Shown piece by piece: positions 22,353-31,273 of a stretch of 64,000 bases of DNA. The notes under the pieces were generated by a model. That model ran no database searches and was not told the DNA's origin. It saw only the letters and a program-made list of their open reading frames with translations. A program made the position numbers and the translations under genes. Position 1 is the first letter of the stretch; every line of letters starts with the position of its first letter. Source of the stretch: Helicobacter pylori (lineage in GTDB: Bacteria; Campylobacterota; Campylobacteria; Campylobacterales; Helicobacteraceae); assembly GCF_016748675.1 (NCBI RefSeq), contig NZ_CP051534.1:434001-498000 (forward strand), written 5' to 3'.

Positions 22353-23990
22353 CGTGTTTAAATATTTTAAAAAATCCTCTTTAAAACTCATCAGATTTTT
22401 TTGTAGATTTTTTAAATCATCAGCATGGTTATTGGGGGGATTAAACATGCTTTTAATGCGAGCGGTAGCGTCTTGTTTGTTGATTGGTTTCAATTTCACT
22501 TGAGAGCGATTGAGGCTAACAGCATGCTTGATTTTAGCCCCATAGCTTAAATTATAGACTTTTTTAGGCTGGTAATAATGAAGGGCTTCTTCAATCCTTT
22601 CTTTAGAAAGTAAAAAAAGCGAATCGCTAAAAGTTTCATAACCTTTAAAATTGCCCTCTACGCTGATTAAAGATGAAGTGTCAATTTCTTTTTCGTTTTC
22701 ATAATAGGAATTTTGAGCGTGCTTTTTAAACCCTTTGATATAAGCGCAATCTAAAGCGCACAAATAGATTTCATCGCTCATCAAACCCGCTAAAGCCACC
22801 CCGGCATTGCCCACAAAAGGCGCTGCATATTCTATACTTAAAGGGCTTATATATGCACAAGCGCTCCCCCCACGCATAAACATCAACGCTTCTTTGGCTA
22901 AATTAAAAGCGTTAGGATTGAGCATGTTAGCCCCCATTAAGGGGGTGTCTTCTAGGGGGGCGTTTTCTAAAACTTCCTTAAGATAGTCTATGCGCTCCAC
23001 TTCTATTTGAAAATCCACTTTAACGCCATGCATTTTTAAGGGCTTTAAAGCGGTTCCGCATGAAAAAATAATAAAATGATCTTCATTTTCTTTTAAAAAA
23101 TCTAGCAATAAATCCAGGCTTGGCCCATTACCCACCACGCAAATAGGGGCGTTAATTTTTTTAGGTTTGGTTTTTAGGGTTTGGTATAAGGGTAAGTTTT
23201 TGAGCGTGTTCTTTAGTCCTAGCAATTCGTCTTCAAAACTCCCCCAACCCCTTAAAGCTTGTTTGTAATAGCTTTGAATGTTTTCTCGCATGCACGAATT
23301 AAAAGCGCTTTTATAGGGCATGATTTCTAGCTTTAAAAAAGAATGCGTAACAGGGCGTTTCAAAAAATCCATTTTTAATTCATTGGGGTTAAAAAACCCT
23401 TGAATAAAGAGTTTAGCCCCTTTTGTAATCAAATCTTCATAACGTGCAAAATAACAGCTGATTTTAAACAAATCTAAATTTTCTTCAACCAAATAAAGCG
23501 AATGGAAGCGGTAATTTTGAGCCTGTAAAATAGCCAAAAACAAGCCATCTAAAACGCCATAAACCATGGTAGGGGGTAAGAATTTCTTTAAAGAGCAAGG
23601 CGTTTGATGGTTATTTAAAAAATTTAAGATCGCATGCGTGGCCTTAAGGGTTAGGGGGAGTTGGTGGTTGTTTTGAGTTTTTAAATAATGTAAAGAGAGG
23701 CGGTTATTGTCTAATGACCATCTGGGATTATTCAAGGGGTTAGAAGCCATGTTGAAAGCGGTTTCTATCATTTGATTTTTAGGGTAGCTTAAAGCGTTTG
23801 TTGGCGTGTGTAAGAGATTAAGATGATTTTTTTCAAAAAGCAATTGGTAATTTTTAAAAGGCGTATTGAGAGCGTTAAACAGATTGGGGTGATAGGATTT
23901 GAAAAAAACTAAATTATCCCTAAAACGCTTTGAAATTTCTTTTTCTAAAAAGGGTGCATCAAAAGATTCTAGGGCTTTTAAAAAGGGCAT
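22095..23990 (-). CDS. Maf-like motility accessory/glycosylation protein (DUF115 family)
   Basis: The 631-residue protein has the MAF_flag10/DUF115 core around residues 285-400: APICVVGNGPSLDLLLDFLK and later CGTALKPLKMHGVKVDFQIEVER. Family members transfer nonulosonic acids (pseudaminic or legionaminic) to flagellin in Campylobacter and Helicobacter. The better-known H. pylori homologue is elsewhere, so this paralogue's substrate is unknown. The last ~75 codons lie in the third unit of the 313-bp tandem repeat. The gene is last in the pepF gene string, 25 bp after the TerB-like gene. Confidence 0.8.
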   Translation of the reverse strand: MPFLKALESFDAPFLEKEISKRFRDNLVFFKSYHPNLFNALNTPFKNYQLLFEKNHLNLLHTPTNALSYPKNQMIETAFNMASNPLNNPRWSLDNNRLSLHYLKTQNNHQLPLTLKATHAILNFLNNHQTPCSLKKFLPPTMVYGVLDGLFLAILQAQNYRFHSLYLVEENLDLFKISCYFARYEDLITKGAKLFIQGFFNPNELKMDFLKRPVTHSFLKLEIMPYKSAFNSCMRENIQSYYKQALRGWGSFEDELLGLKNTLKNLPLYQTLKTKPKKINAPICVVGNGPSLDLLLDFLKENEDHFIIFSCGTALKPLKMHGVKVDFQIEVERIDYLKEVLENAPLEDTPLMGANMLNPNAFNLAKEALMFMRGGSACAYISPLSIEYAAPFVGNAGVALAGLMSDEIYLCALDCAYIKGFKKHAQNSYYENEKEIDTSSLISVEGNFKGYETFSDSLFLLSKERIEEALHYYQPKKVYNLSYGAKIKHAVSLNRSQVKLKPINKQDATARIKSMFNPPNNHADDLKNLQKNLMSFKEDFLKYLNTPCKTKQEIFEWVDSLSGFCQTASAKTPTIGILFEGSIAHILQSVLIVSLHLKENELTHFINYSQNALKQFLKEACLLLQRQLKQP

Positions 23991-24015
23991 GTAATAGCCT
24001 TTTTCATAAGACCCC

Positions 24016-24783
24016 TTAGGAGTCTTTTAAATCATTTTCTAAGATTTGGGAAGCGATGGCGATCTTTTTCAACGAGATAAAATCTTGTTCGCTGTAGCGT
24101 TTGTTGTCATTCATCTTATGGTAGTAAGGGGCGCTTAAATTTAGGGCTTTTTCCTCTAAATCTTGCTTGGTTATATTAGTTTGGATTTCAAAAAGACTTT
24201 TTGCTTCTTCTAAAGACATAGGGATTTCTATTGCATTGAAGCGTTCAAAATTGTCATAAAGCTCGTTAAAATCCTGATTGTCTATCTGTAAAAACGCCCC
24301 CACGTCTAAAAACAATTCTTTTTCCTTGCTGTCTAGTATCCCATCAGCATAGGCCAACAACATAAGAAATTCCACTAATTTCAGGCGTTTGGTGTATTCC
24401 CCATGCGTGTGATCAGCGATTTCTTGGCATAAGGATTCAAAATTTTCTTTTTGATCCACAGGCTCATTGAGAAGCTCTTTGGCTAAATTTTGCTGTTCGC
24501 TGCTTAAGGGCTGCTCTAATTCATGGATAAAAAGCGTTCTTAAGGCGTTATCCAAAGCGTTTTTTTGAATGTCTAAAAACTTTAAAAGACGCATATAAGC
24601 GCCTGTTTGGGTTTGCTTGAATTTGTCTAGGGGGCTAGATTGCGCTAACAAATAGGGGTCATTTTTCAAGTCGTATTCTTCGGTTTTGGTTTTAGGGTTT
24701 AGGGGGTTTTTCAAATATTCTTTGAGGGTGTTGTAAAAATAAAACAACACAACCGCCGCAATAATTAATAAAATGATTTCCAT
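24016..24783 (-). CDS. Membrane-anchored protein with TerB/DjlA-like domain
   Basis: The 255-residue protein has an N-terminal membrane helix (IILLIIAAVVLFYFYNTL, residues 3-20) and a helical segment LLAYADGILDSKEKELFLDVGAFL near residue 145. That segment resembles the acidic TerB/DjlA N-terminal fold (ADG-D-E pattern). No catalytic activity can be assigned. It lies 9 bp after the small membrane protein gene and 25 bp before the Maf-like gene, in one string of minus-strand genes. Confidence 0.65.
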   Translation of the reverse strand: MEIILLIIAAVVLFYFYNTLKEYLKNPLNPKTKTEEYDLKNDPYLLAQSSPLDKFKQTQTGAYMRLLKFLDIQKNALDNALRTLFIHELEQPLSSEQQNLAKELLNEPVDQKENFESLCQEIADHTHGEYTKRLKLVEFLMLLAYADGILDSKEKELFLDVGAFLQIDNQDFNELYDNFERFNAIEIPMSLEEAKSLFEIQTNITKQDLEEKALNLSAPYYHKMNDNKRYSEQDFISLKKIAIASQILENDLKDS

Positions 24784-24792
24784 TTTTTTCCT

Positions 24793-25107
24793 TTATGAGT
24801 ATTTTTTCATTTGTTCTTTAAGGTCTTGTTTTTGCCTGCTCTCTCGCTCTTTTTTGGCTTGATAAAGACGCATTTGTTCTTCTTTTTGCTTGTCTTGTAA
24901 GATCATTTTCCTCTCATGGTTTTTTTTAAGCCGTTCTATGTATTCTTCTCGTTTTTCTGGGTCTTGGAAACTCACAGGGCGGATGAAAAAAACAAACAAA
25001 ATCAACACAAAAATCCCTATAGCGACAATCTCAGAGCCTTCGCCATTGAAAGCATACCAAAGCCCCCCCATCAAAGAAGCGAGCGCGAGTTTTAAAAAAG
25101 CGTTCAT
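24793..25107 (-). CDS. Small membrane protein with charged C-terminal coiled coil
   Basis: I take the ATG at 25107 (MNAFLKLALASLMGG), which gives 104 residues. The frame is open to 25143, but that would overlap the upstream gene. Two hydrophobic segments (about 5-18 and 25-42) are followed by a strongly charged helix (EKREEYIERLKKNHERK and beyond) that should form a coiled coil. The function is unknown. It is 1 bp from the stop of the upstream gene, so the two are probably coupled. Confidence 0.65.
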   Translation of the reverse strand: MNAFLKLALASLMGGLWYAFNGEGSEIVAIGIFVLILFVFFIRPVSFQDPEKREEYIERLKKNHERKMILQDKQKEEQMRLYQAKKERESRQKQDLKEQMKKYS

Positions 25108-25108
25108 T

Positions 25109-26596
25109 TTAAATGAAAGTAACCTTATGATAATGCGTATCAAGCCCTAGAGCTTTTTTGTCTTTTTCCCCCATAGCCATTAGCGCGATTTGAGGTAAAA
25201 ATAAAGTGGGGGTGTTGTCATTATCTCTTTTATAAACTTTTGAAGCTTTTAAGCTTAAATTTTCAAAAGCGTGAAAAAGCCCCAAAGAATGTGCGATTAA
25301 AAAATCCGCCCCCAAATCAATCCCCAAATAGCGTAAATGCGCGCACTGGAGTAATCCGCTTGCTTCATTGACTTCCAAAAGGGGGGCGTAATTTTGAAAA
25401 GACTCTAAAAAATGGGGGGCTTTTAAATGGATTTTATTGAAAAAATGATCGCTTGGTTTGATGCGAGAAAATTCAGCCCCTAAAAACGCGTCAAAAGGGC
25501 TTTTCAATTCCCATGCCAAAAATTCATTAACCCACTCATTAAGATAGACGACCTCAACGCCTTTTTCATAAACAAGCTGGTATTTTTTTAATTTTTCATT
25601 GACGGAGTTGGTGATTTCAGGGTTGTTGTCTAAAACTTCTTTAGCATGCAAAATATTCAAATACGCATCTTCTTCGCAAAAAATGAGCGAAACGCCATTG
25701 GCTTTGGCTAGAGCCAGATTATACGCAGAAGCGGTAAGGAAATCATGCGTGCTGATAATCTTCCCATAATAGCCCCCATCATAACAAAAAGGCAGATCAA
25801 TGATTTTTTGCCCCATTTTTTCTAAATAGAGCTTAGCACTTTTTAGGAGCACTTGCGCGTCTAAATGTTTCGCATAAGCGTTAAAGAGCGCGCAAGTTTT
25901 AGGGGGGTTAGGCGTTTTAGGGGGGTTAGAGTTGTATTGAAAAAGGCTTAAAAGGTTTTTAGAAAAATCTTTCCATGGCTTGATTTTGGAATTGGTGAGC
26001 ATTTCTTGCAATTCATAGATTTCATGATCAATGTTGTCATCGTTTTTATAGAGGTAATGCGCCACGCTTAAAAAATTCATCACGCCGCTTTCAGGCTGAG
26101 AGATCATCTCTAATAACCGGTTGCGCTCTGTGGGGTAGCGTTTCATCAGCCATTTAACATACAAGAAAAAGCCATCGCCCAGATATTTAGGGTTGGTTTG
26201 GGGGTTGATAAAATTGATTTGGATAAACTTTTCTAATTCTTCTTTTTCGCCTTTAGTGATGTAGGGGACTTGTTTGAAAAAATCTTCATAGTTTTTTAAA
26301 ACCGCCTTTTCATCAATCATCAAGTCTTTTAAAGCGTACCGTTTGGATAGGGGATCTAGCACCCATTCTTTAGAAAAAAACGCCACCAAATCGCTCACTT
26401 TAGCGTCTTCAAACACCGCAATTTGGTTGATTTTAAGCGCGATATTTTCACTATAGCTCACGCCTTTGAGTTGTTTTAAAAGATCCAAAAGGTATTGATC
26501 TTCTTGGTATTCTAAAAAATAAGACTCATAAGCAGGGTTATAGTCCTTGTTGGTTTCAAAACGAAAGACTTTTACATGCAATTTCAAAACGCTCAT
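25109..26596 (-). CDS. Conserved protein with SdhB-like N-terminus and HdrB-like C-terminus
   Basis: The start is the ATG at 26596, behind AAAGGA, giving 495 residues. The N-terminus (LHVKVFRFETNKDYNPAYESY) resembles the ferredoxin-like domain of fumarate reductase/succinate dehydrogenase iron-sulfur subunits but lacks its cysteines. The C-terminal half resembles the CCG/HdrB fold with scattered Cys (LPFCYDGGYYGK, LIFCEEDAY, LLQCAHLRYLG). A duplicated PPKTPNPPKT occurs near residue 228. It may be a redox protein that has lost clusters, or a structural relative. Function is unknown, and this assignment rests on pattern memory. Confidence 0.6.
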   Translation of the reverse strand: MSVLKLHVKVFRFETNKDYNPAYESYFLEYQEDQYLLDLLKQLKGVSYSENIALKINQIAVFEDAKVSDLVAFFSKEWVLDPLSKRYALKDLMIDEKAVLKNYEDFFKQVPYITKGEKEELEKFIQINFINPQTNPKYLGDGFFLYVKWLMKRYPTERNRLLEMISQPESGVMNFLSVAHYLYKNDDNIDHEIYELQEMLTNSKIKPWKDFSKNLLSLFQYNSNPPKTPNPPKTCALFNAYAKHLDAQVLLKSAKLYLEKMGQKIIDLPFCYDGGYYGKIISTHDFLTASAYNLALAKANGVSLIFCEEDAYLNILHAKEVLDNNPEITNSVNEKLKKYQLVYEKGVEVVYLNEWVNEFLAWELKSPFDAFLGAEFSRIKPSDHFFNKIHLKAPHFLESFQNYAPLLEVNEASGLLQCAHLRYLGIDLGADFLIAHSLGLFHAFENLSLKASKVYKRDNDNTPTLFLPQIALMAMGEKDKKALGLDTHYHKVTFI

Positions 26597-26607
26597 CAAT
26601 GATTCCT

Positions 26608-27096
26608 TTAGCTTTTGTGCAGATTTTCTAAAATCGCGCGGTTTTTGGAATTGGAAAAAAGAGCCTCTTTAGAATCCAACCACTCTTTAGACTCTCGCTC
26701 GTCTTTCTTTGGCTCTTGCATGAGTGACTCTTCTTTGTGGAACAATTCAAGCGAATCGCAACGATTGAATAAAACGGCATTTTCATTGTTTTCTTTGATA
26801 AGGATTTGAATGATGCCAGGAAGTTTTACTTGAACCACGCTGCCAATATTGTTAGGACCAAACCCAGCTTCAAACTGCACGCTTTGCGCGTCAATCATCA
26901 GACTCTCTAATGTGTATCCGGCTAAAACAAACAACACTAACGCGCCGAATTTTTCATGGATTTCTTTAGGGAGCTTGGGGGAAAAATCAATCGCATCCCT
27001 TTCGCACAAAAGGTTAAAACTCAAATGGTTTTTGGACAGAAATTGCAAGTATTCAATGCAATGCTTGTTGTTTAAAAGCCTTAATTCTCTTTGCAT
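26608..27096 (-). CDS. Conserved hypothetical protein (HP0469 type)
   Basis: The 162-residue protein has one clearly hydrophobic stretch (FGALVLFVLAGYTLESLMI, about residues 50-68) and a charged Glu/Lys-rich C-terminus. I recognise no family. Its start lies inside the 3' end of pepF (16-bp overlap), and 8-11 bp follow before the next gene, which suggests translational coupling throughout this string. Confidence 0.6.
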   Translation of the reverse strand: MQRELRLLNNKHCIEYLQFLSKNHLSFNLLCERDAIDFSPKLPKEIHEKFGALVLFVLAGYTLESLMIDAQSVQFEAGFGPNNIGSVVQVKLPGIIQILIKENNENAVLFNRCDSLELFHKEESLMQEPKKDERESKEWLDSKEALFSNSKNRAILENLHKS

Positions 27097-28817
27097 GCGA
27101 GCAACCTTTCAAATTCTTCTAACAAATGACGCACCTCTTGCATGCCAATTTCCCAAAATTCCTTACTATCAATGTCAAAGCCAAACATGGACACTAATTC
27201 TTTAGGGCTTTTTGACCCTCCTAAACTCAAAAATTCCGTGTAAGTTTTAACAAACTCTTTAGCGTCGCTTTTTTTATAAAGCCCATAAAGCGCTAAAGTT
27301 AAAAGCTGCCCGTAACTATAAGCGTAGCAATAAAAAGGCGAATGGATAAAATGGGGGATATAGCTCCACCACAAATGGTAGTTTTTAGTGAGTTTCACGC
27401 TCTTTTCAAACATTCTTTGGTTTTCTTCAAACCAGATTTGATCAAAATCTTTGGTGTCTAATTCTTCATCTATTTCATGGATTCTTCTTTCAAAATTCGT
27501 CATCACCACTTGCCTAAAAAGCGTAGAAAAAATATCCTCTAGTTTGCCTGCTAGCATGAAAAGGAGTTCATCAGATTTTAAACCCTTTTTTAAATGCTCA
27601 AAAAACAGCATTTCAGAAAAGACAGAAGCGGTTTCTGCGGTGGTTAGGGGCGTATCCATGTTCAATACGCCTTGTTTTTTGGACAATTCTTGGTGGATCA
27701 TATGCCCAAATTCATGAGCGATAGTGAAAGCGTCTCGGCGGTTTCCTGTGTAGTTTAACAGCACATAAGGGTGAGCGCTAGGCACCGCGCCATGGCTAAA
27801 AGCCCCGCCTTGCTTAAAGTCTTTGGGGTGTGAATCCACCCAACCCTCTTTGATCGCTTTAGAAGCGATTTTATGAAATTCAGGGCTAAAGGCTTTAAGG
27901 GTTTTAAGCACTTCTTCTAAAGCTTGAGAGTAAGTCATGGTGATACTCTCATCGTTTAAAGGAGCGTAGCGATCGTAATCTTTGAGTTTATGCCCTAAAA
28001 TTTGCGCTTTTTGATGATAATAACGATGCACTAAAGAAAAGTTAGCGTTCACAATCTCTATCATGCTATCCACGCTCTCTTGGGAGATCTGGTTGTCAAT
28101 GTGGCGGAAACTCTCTTTTTTATCGTATTTTCTCAGTTTGGTTTCAATGAGCAAATCTTTACGCACCATGTTTAAAATGTAAGTGAGCAAAGGGCGGGAT
28201 TTTTCTAACGCTTTGCTGAAAGCTTTTTGGGATTTTTTGCGGATCTTGCGTTTGGGGTTGTGCAAGAGGGCTAAAATTTCTTCTTCGCTTAAATTTTGCT
28301 CTTCAAAAGGGATTTTCAAAGAAGAAAAATGCTCATCAAAAAGACGGCTAAACGCACCCACTCCCACAGGCGAAAGGGCTAGGGCGATCTTTTCTTCATC
28401 TAAATTCAAGGTGTGCTTTTTCTTTTCTATGAGGTTGTTTAGATAAAAAGCATGATCTTTGCATTTTTTAATGAAAGCGAGCTGTTTTTTGGCGTCCAAA
28501 TTCTTAAATTCAATTTCAAAGAATAAAAGGTGTTGTTGGATATTTGCACAAGCCATTTCGCATTGCGAATAAAACTTCGCTTCTTTGGTGTTCTTAGCAA
28601 AGAGTAATTGAGCGTAAGTCATCGCTCTAGAAATTTTTTCTAACAAATTTTCGTAATGTTTAAGAGCGTTGGCAAATCCTGTGGCGTCTAAATCCTTAAG
28701 GTTATTTTGATAAGCACTCTCAAATTCTTGTGCTTCTGTTTGTAAGGTTTTTAAAAATTCTTCTGCGCTTTCTTTATTTTCAAATAAAGCGCTTAAATCC
28801 CATTCTTGCTCTTTCAT
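27081..28817 (-). CDS. pepF: Oligoendopeptidase F (M3 family metallopeptidase)
   Basis: The 578-residue cytoplasmic zinc peptidase has the HExxH motif as HEFGH, His368 to His372 (TIAHEFGHMIHQE), and a third ligand region in TAETASVFSEMLFFE about 25 residues later. It degrades short peptides. No signal peptide is present. It is the first gene of a six-gene minus-strand string ending with the Maf-like gene. It matches HP0470. Confidence 0.93.
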   Translation of the reverse strand: MKEQEWDLSALFENKESAEEFLKTLQTEAQEFESAYQNNLKDLDATGFANALKHYENLLEKISRAMTYAQLLFAKNTKEAKFYSQCEMACANIQQHLLFFEIEFKNLDAKKQLAFIKKCKDHAFYLNNLIEKKKHTLNLDEEKIALALSPVGVGAFSRLFDEHFSSLKIPFEEQNLSEEEILALLHNPKRKIRKKSQKAFSKALEKSRPLLTYILNMVRKDLLIETKLRKYDKKESFRHIDNQISQESVDSMIEIVNANFSLVHRYYHQKAQILGHKLKDYDRYAPLNDESITMTYSQALEEVLKTLKAFSPEFHKIASKAIKEGWVDSHPKDFKQGGAFSHGAVPSAHPYVLLNYTGNRRDAFTIAHEFGHMIHQELSKKQGVLNMDTPLTTAETASVFSEMLFFEHLKKGLKSDELLFMLAGKLEDIFSTLFRQVVMTNFERRIHEIDEELDTKDFDQIWFEENQRMFEKSVKLTKNYHLWWSYIPHFIHSPFYCYAYSYGQLLTLALYGLYKKSDAKEFVKTYTEFLSLGGSKSPKELVSMFGFDIDSKEFWEIGMQEVRHLLEEFERLLACKEN

Positions 28818-28853
28818 AAAAGCCCCCTTTATTTAATAGTTTGAGTTCAATAC

Positions 28854-28887
28854 GCTTGTATTTTAACATAACACTGACAATACAAGC
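28854..28887. terminator. Hairpin between kefB-like gene and pepF
   Basis: GCTTGTATT (28854-28862) is complementary to AATACAAGC (28879-28887) across a 16-base loop. It follows the stop of the antiporter gene on the minus strand and precedes pepF. The loop is long and no clean U-run follows, so its strength as a terminator is uncertain. Confidence 0.4.
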
Positions 28888-28913
28888 AAACTTATCATTT
28901 GGTTTTTGCGCCA

Positions 28914-30164
28914 TTATTTTTTAGCCGGCTCATTTTCTTGGCTCTTTTGGTGCAAAATAAATTGAGCGATAGATTCCAGGTATTTTAAAATAAAAGGGGT
29001 TGCTAACATGGAAAAGACCACCATGAGAATAAGGAGTTGGTGGATGTCATTTTGAGCGATATTTAAGATATTTTTTTGGTGCAAAAGACCAAGAATCCCT
29101 TTTTTTTCTTGCAAGTTAAAGAGCTGGTGCGAGCCTGAATTTAAAAAGATAACAAAAGAAAACTCCCCGATTTGCGCCAAAGAAAGAGCGGTTTTTATGG
29201 CAGTTTTAGCGTCTCTAAAAAAACGCAAAAGCGCATAAATGATAGCTGTCTTAAAACCCATCACTAAAATGAGTAAAAAGATGACAACAAAGAACTTCTC
29301 CATAAAGAAATTCACATTAATTTGCATCCCTATCGTAATGAAAAAAAGGGCTAAAAAGAGGTTTTTTAATTGCGCGAATTCTTCTTGGACATTGATTTTA
29401 TAGCGCGATTTAGAAATCGCCATGCCCACAATGAACGCTCCTAATGACATAGAAAACCCAAAAAAATGGCTCAACCCAGCTGCGCTGCAAACAATCACTA
29501 AAATCGTGCCTATAAAAATTTCAGGCAAGCGCGTGTCTTTCGCTTGCTCTAAGATGAGATTAGCCCCTTTTTTTCCAGGCAATAACAAAAGAACTAAAAT
29601 AATCCCTGCTGAAATAAAGGTTTTAAGAATGAGTAAATTAACATTAGAATCTTTACTGCCTAGAATCGTCAAAATTAAAAGCATGGGAATGGCTGCAATA
29701 TCTTGGAAAATCAAAATCCCCACCGCGCTCTTTCCCATAGGCGTGCTAAGCTGTTTGGAATCTTCAAAGAATTTCAGCACAATAGCGGTTGAAGAGAGCG
29801 AAAGCCCCATGCCTAAAACAAGGGAAAAAATGGGTGAAAGACCCAAAATAAAATACCCCAATAAAAAAGCGATTAAAGCGCATAAAACCACTTGTAAAAG
29901 CCCAAAAACCAGCACTTCTTGTTTGATGGATTTGAGCTTGTCAAAATTAAACTCAATGCCTATCATAAACATTAAAAAGACGATACCAAATTCACCAATA
30001 TCAGACAACAAATTAAAATCATTAATTTTAAAAAAAGCCGCTAAGACCGTTCCTGTGCAAATGTAGCCAATGATAACGGGCATGTCTAATTTCTTTAAAA
30101 AGATTCCAAAGCCTACAGCAAGCCATAAGCCAGCAATAACAATATAAAGTGTGCTGTTTTCCAT
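28914..30164 (-). CDS. kefB: Cation/proton antiporter, KefB/CPA2 family
   Basis: The 416-residue protein has about twelve membrane segments and the CPA2 pattern (PVIIGYICTGTVLA early, GLSLSSTAIVLKFFED near residue 125, FQDIAAIPMLL near 153). Such proteins exchange K+ or Na+ for H+. E. coli KefB is about 600 residues with a C-terminal nucleotide-binding RCK domain. This protein ends soon after the last membrane segment (HQKSQENEPAKK), so it lacks the glutathione/NAD-gating domain. It matches HP0471. Confidence 0.85.
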   Translation of the reverse strand: MENSTLYIVIAGLWLAVGFGIFLKKLDMPVIIGYICTGTVLAAFFKINDFNLLSDIGEFGIVFLMFMIGIEFNFDKLKSIKQEVLVFGLLQVVLCALIAFLLGYFILGLSPIFSLVLGMGLSLSSTAIVLKFFEDSKQLSTPMGKSAVGILIFQDIAAIPMLLILTILGSKDSNVNLLILKTFISAGIILVLLLLPGKKGANLILEQAKDTRLPEIFIGTILVIVCSAAGLSHFFGFSMSLGAFIVGMAISKSRYKINVQEEFAQLKNLFLALFFITIGMQINVNFFMEKFFVVIFLLILVMGFKTAIIYALLRFFRDAKTAIKTALSLAQIGEFSFVIFLNSGSHQLFNLQEKKGILGLLHQKNILNIAQNDIHQLLILMVVFSMLATPFILKYLESIAQFILHQKSQENEPAKK

Positions 30165-30488
30165 AAAAACCTTTCCCCAGTAGAATCAATTTGTTTTAAA
30201 GAAATAAAAGCGAAACTATCCTATTAAATTGAGCCATTAAATAACACTATTGAATAAAATAATATCTATCAAATATATATAAGTAATTTATTATTTAAAT
30301 CTTACTAAACCCATATTCAAACGCAAACACCAAACACCAACACCATATCTAGAAAATAAAAATTCAAACGCTAGGATTATACTGCACTAAAACAAACTTT
30401 CTATTTATAAAAAAGATTTTTTGAACCCCAACCTTTTAAGAGTTGGCCAGGGTTTGATTTGATGAAGAAGAGCGGATGAAAGAACAAA
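30165..30488. other. Intergenic region between horE and the antiporter gene
   Basis: About 320 AT-rich bases. The stretch 30240-30300 is almost pure A/T (TATCAAATATATATAAG and neighbours) and should hold the antiporter promoter on the minus strand. CAAACACCAAACACCAACACC (30323-30343 region) is a small direct repeat. The horE terminator is at its right side. Confidence 0.5.
30424..30455 (-). terminator. Likely rho-independent terminator of horE
   Basis: On the minus strand AACCCTGGCCAAC pairs imperfectly with GTTGGGGTT, and CAAAAAATCTTTTTT follows. It lies about 35 bp after the horE stop. Confidence 0.55.
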
Positions 30489-31049
30489 TTAGAAAGTGAA
30501 GACATAATCCACATACCAAGAATAGTAGCGGATAAGCCCTACATCTTTGCTGCCTTGATTAACCATAGGGAATTTCACGCCCGCTTCAAACGCGCTGCGA
30601 TCCCCAATGCGCATTCTTCCGCCTAAATTCCACAAGAACTGGAATCTCGTTTGATTGACATCATAAGGGAACATCCAAGTGTTTCCGGCTAATTGAACGC
30701 CACCAATGAGACCTAGAGCGAATTTATCCAAAGGAATGAGATTGACGATCAAATCGCCACCGCCGCCATAGGTGAGCAAATTGGTTTTGGTGTGTTCTGT
30801 CCCTGAAGTGTTAAACCAATCTAAAAAGCCATACACCCTAGCCCCAAACCATTTATTGGCAAAGCCTACAAAACCTAATTTGAAATTCAAACCATAAAGA
30901 TCATTGCCATGGCGCCAATCAGAGTAATTGCTGTTATAAGGGCCATAACGACCTTGTTGATAACCCGCACCCATGAAAAACCCATTCACTTCGCCAGCTA
31001 GCGCTAAACTCGCGCTCAAGCTTAAAATACAAGCAATTCTTTTAATCAT
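30489..31049 (-). CDS. horE: Outer membrane protein, Hor family
   Basis: The 186-residue protein has a signal peptide (about residues 1-18, ending SLALA) and a barrel of alternating beta-strands that ends in a terminal Phe (WYVDYVFTF). Motifs shared with the Hor/Hop group are GFFMGAGYQQG at the mature N-terminus and FEAGVKFPMV near the C-terminus. It should be a small eight-strand-type barrel of the outer membrane. The ligand is unknown. It matches HP0472, annotated HorE. It is transcribed away from modA, with a 224-bp shared upstream region. Confidence 0.85.
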   Translation of the reverse strand: MIKRIACILSLSASLALAGEVNGFFMGAGYQQGRYGPYNSNYSDWRHGNDLYGLNFKLGFVGFANKWFGARVYGFLDWFNTSGTEHTKTNLLTYGGGGDLIVNLIPLDKFALGLIGGVQLAGNTWMFPYDVNQTRFQFLWNLGGRMRIGDRSAFEAGVKFPMVNQGSKDVGLIRYYSWYVDYVFTF

Positions 31050-31233
31050 AATAAATCCTTCTTGTTGAATTAAAGTTACACCCTAAAATCGGTTATTTTT
31101 CTAAAAGATTTAATTTTTTATCAAAGATGAAGATTTTAGAGTGGAAATGTTGGTTAAATACTGATAAGTGGGATACGCCCACCGACAAACCGTCTCAAAT
31201 TTTTAAAATACAAATTTTTAAGATATAAATAGG

Positions 31234-31239
31234 TATAAT
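31234..31239 (+). promoter_or_regulatory. -10 element for modABC
   Basis: TATAAT lies 34 bp before the modA start codon, preceded by the A/T-rich tract usual in H. pylori promoters. A start near 31246 would leave a short leader with the ribosome site AAAGGGAG (31261-31269). The divergent horE promoter must lie in the same region. Confidence 0.55.
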
Positions 31240-31273
31240 CAATAACTTCAATCATTTAATCAAAGGGAGTTCT

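Noticed and set aside
29422-30066. 214-codon plus-strand frame opposite the antiporter gene
   Set aside because: Long only because the antiporter's hydrophobic codons make stop codons rare on the other strand; rich in Lys, Pro and Thr with no family likeness.
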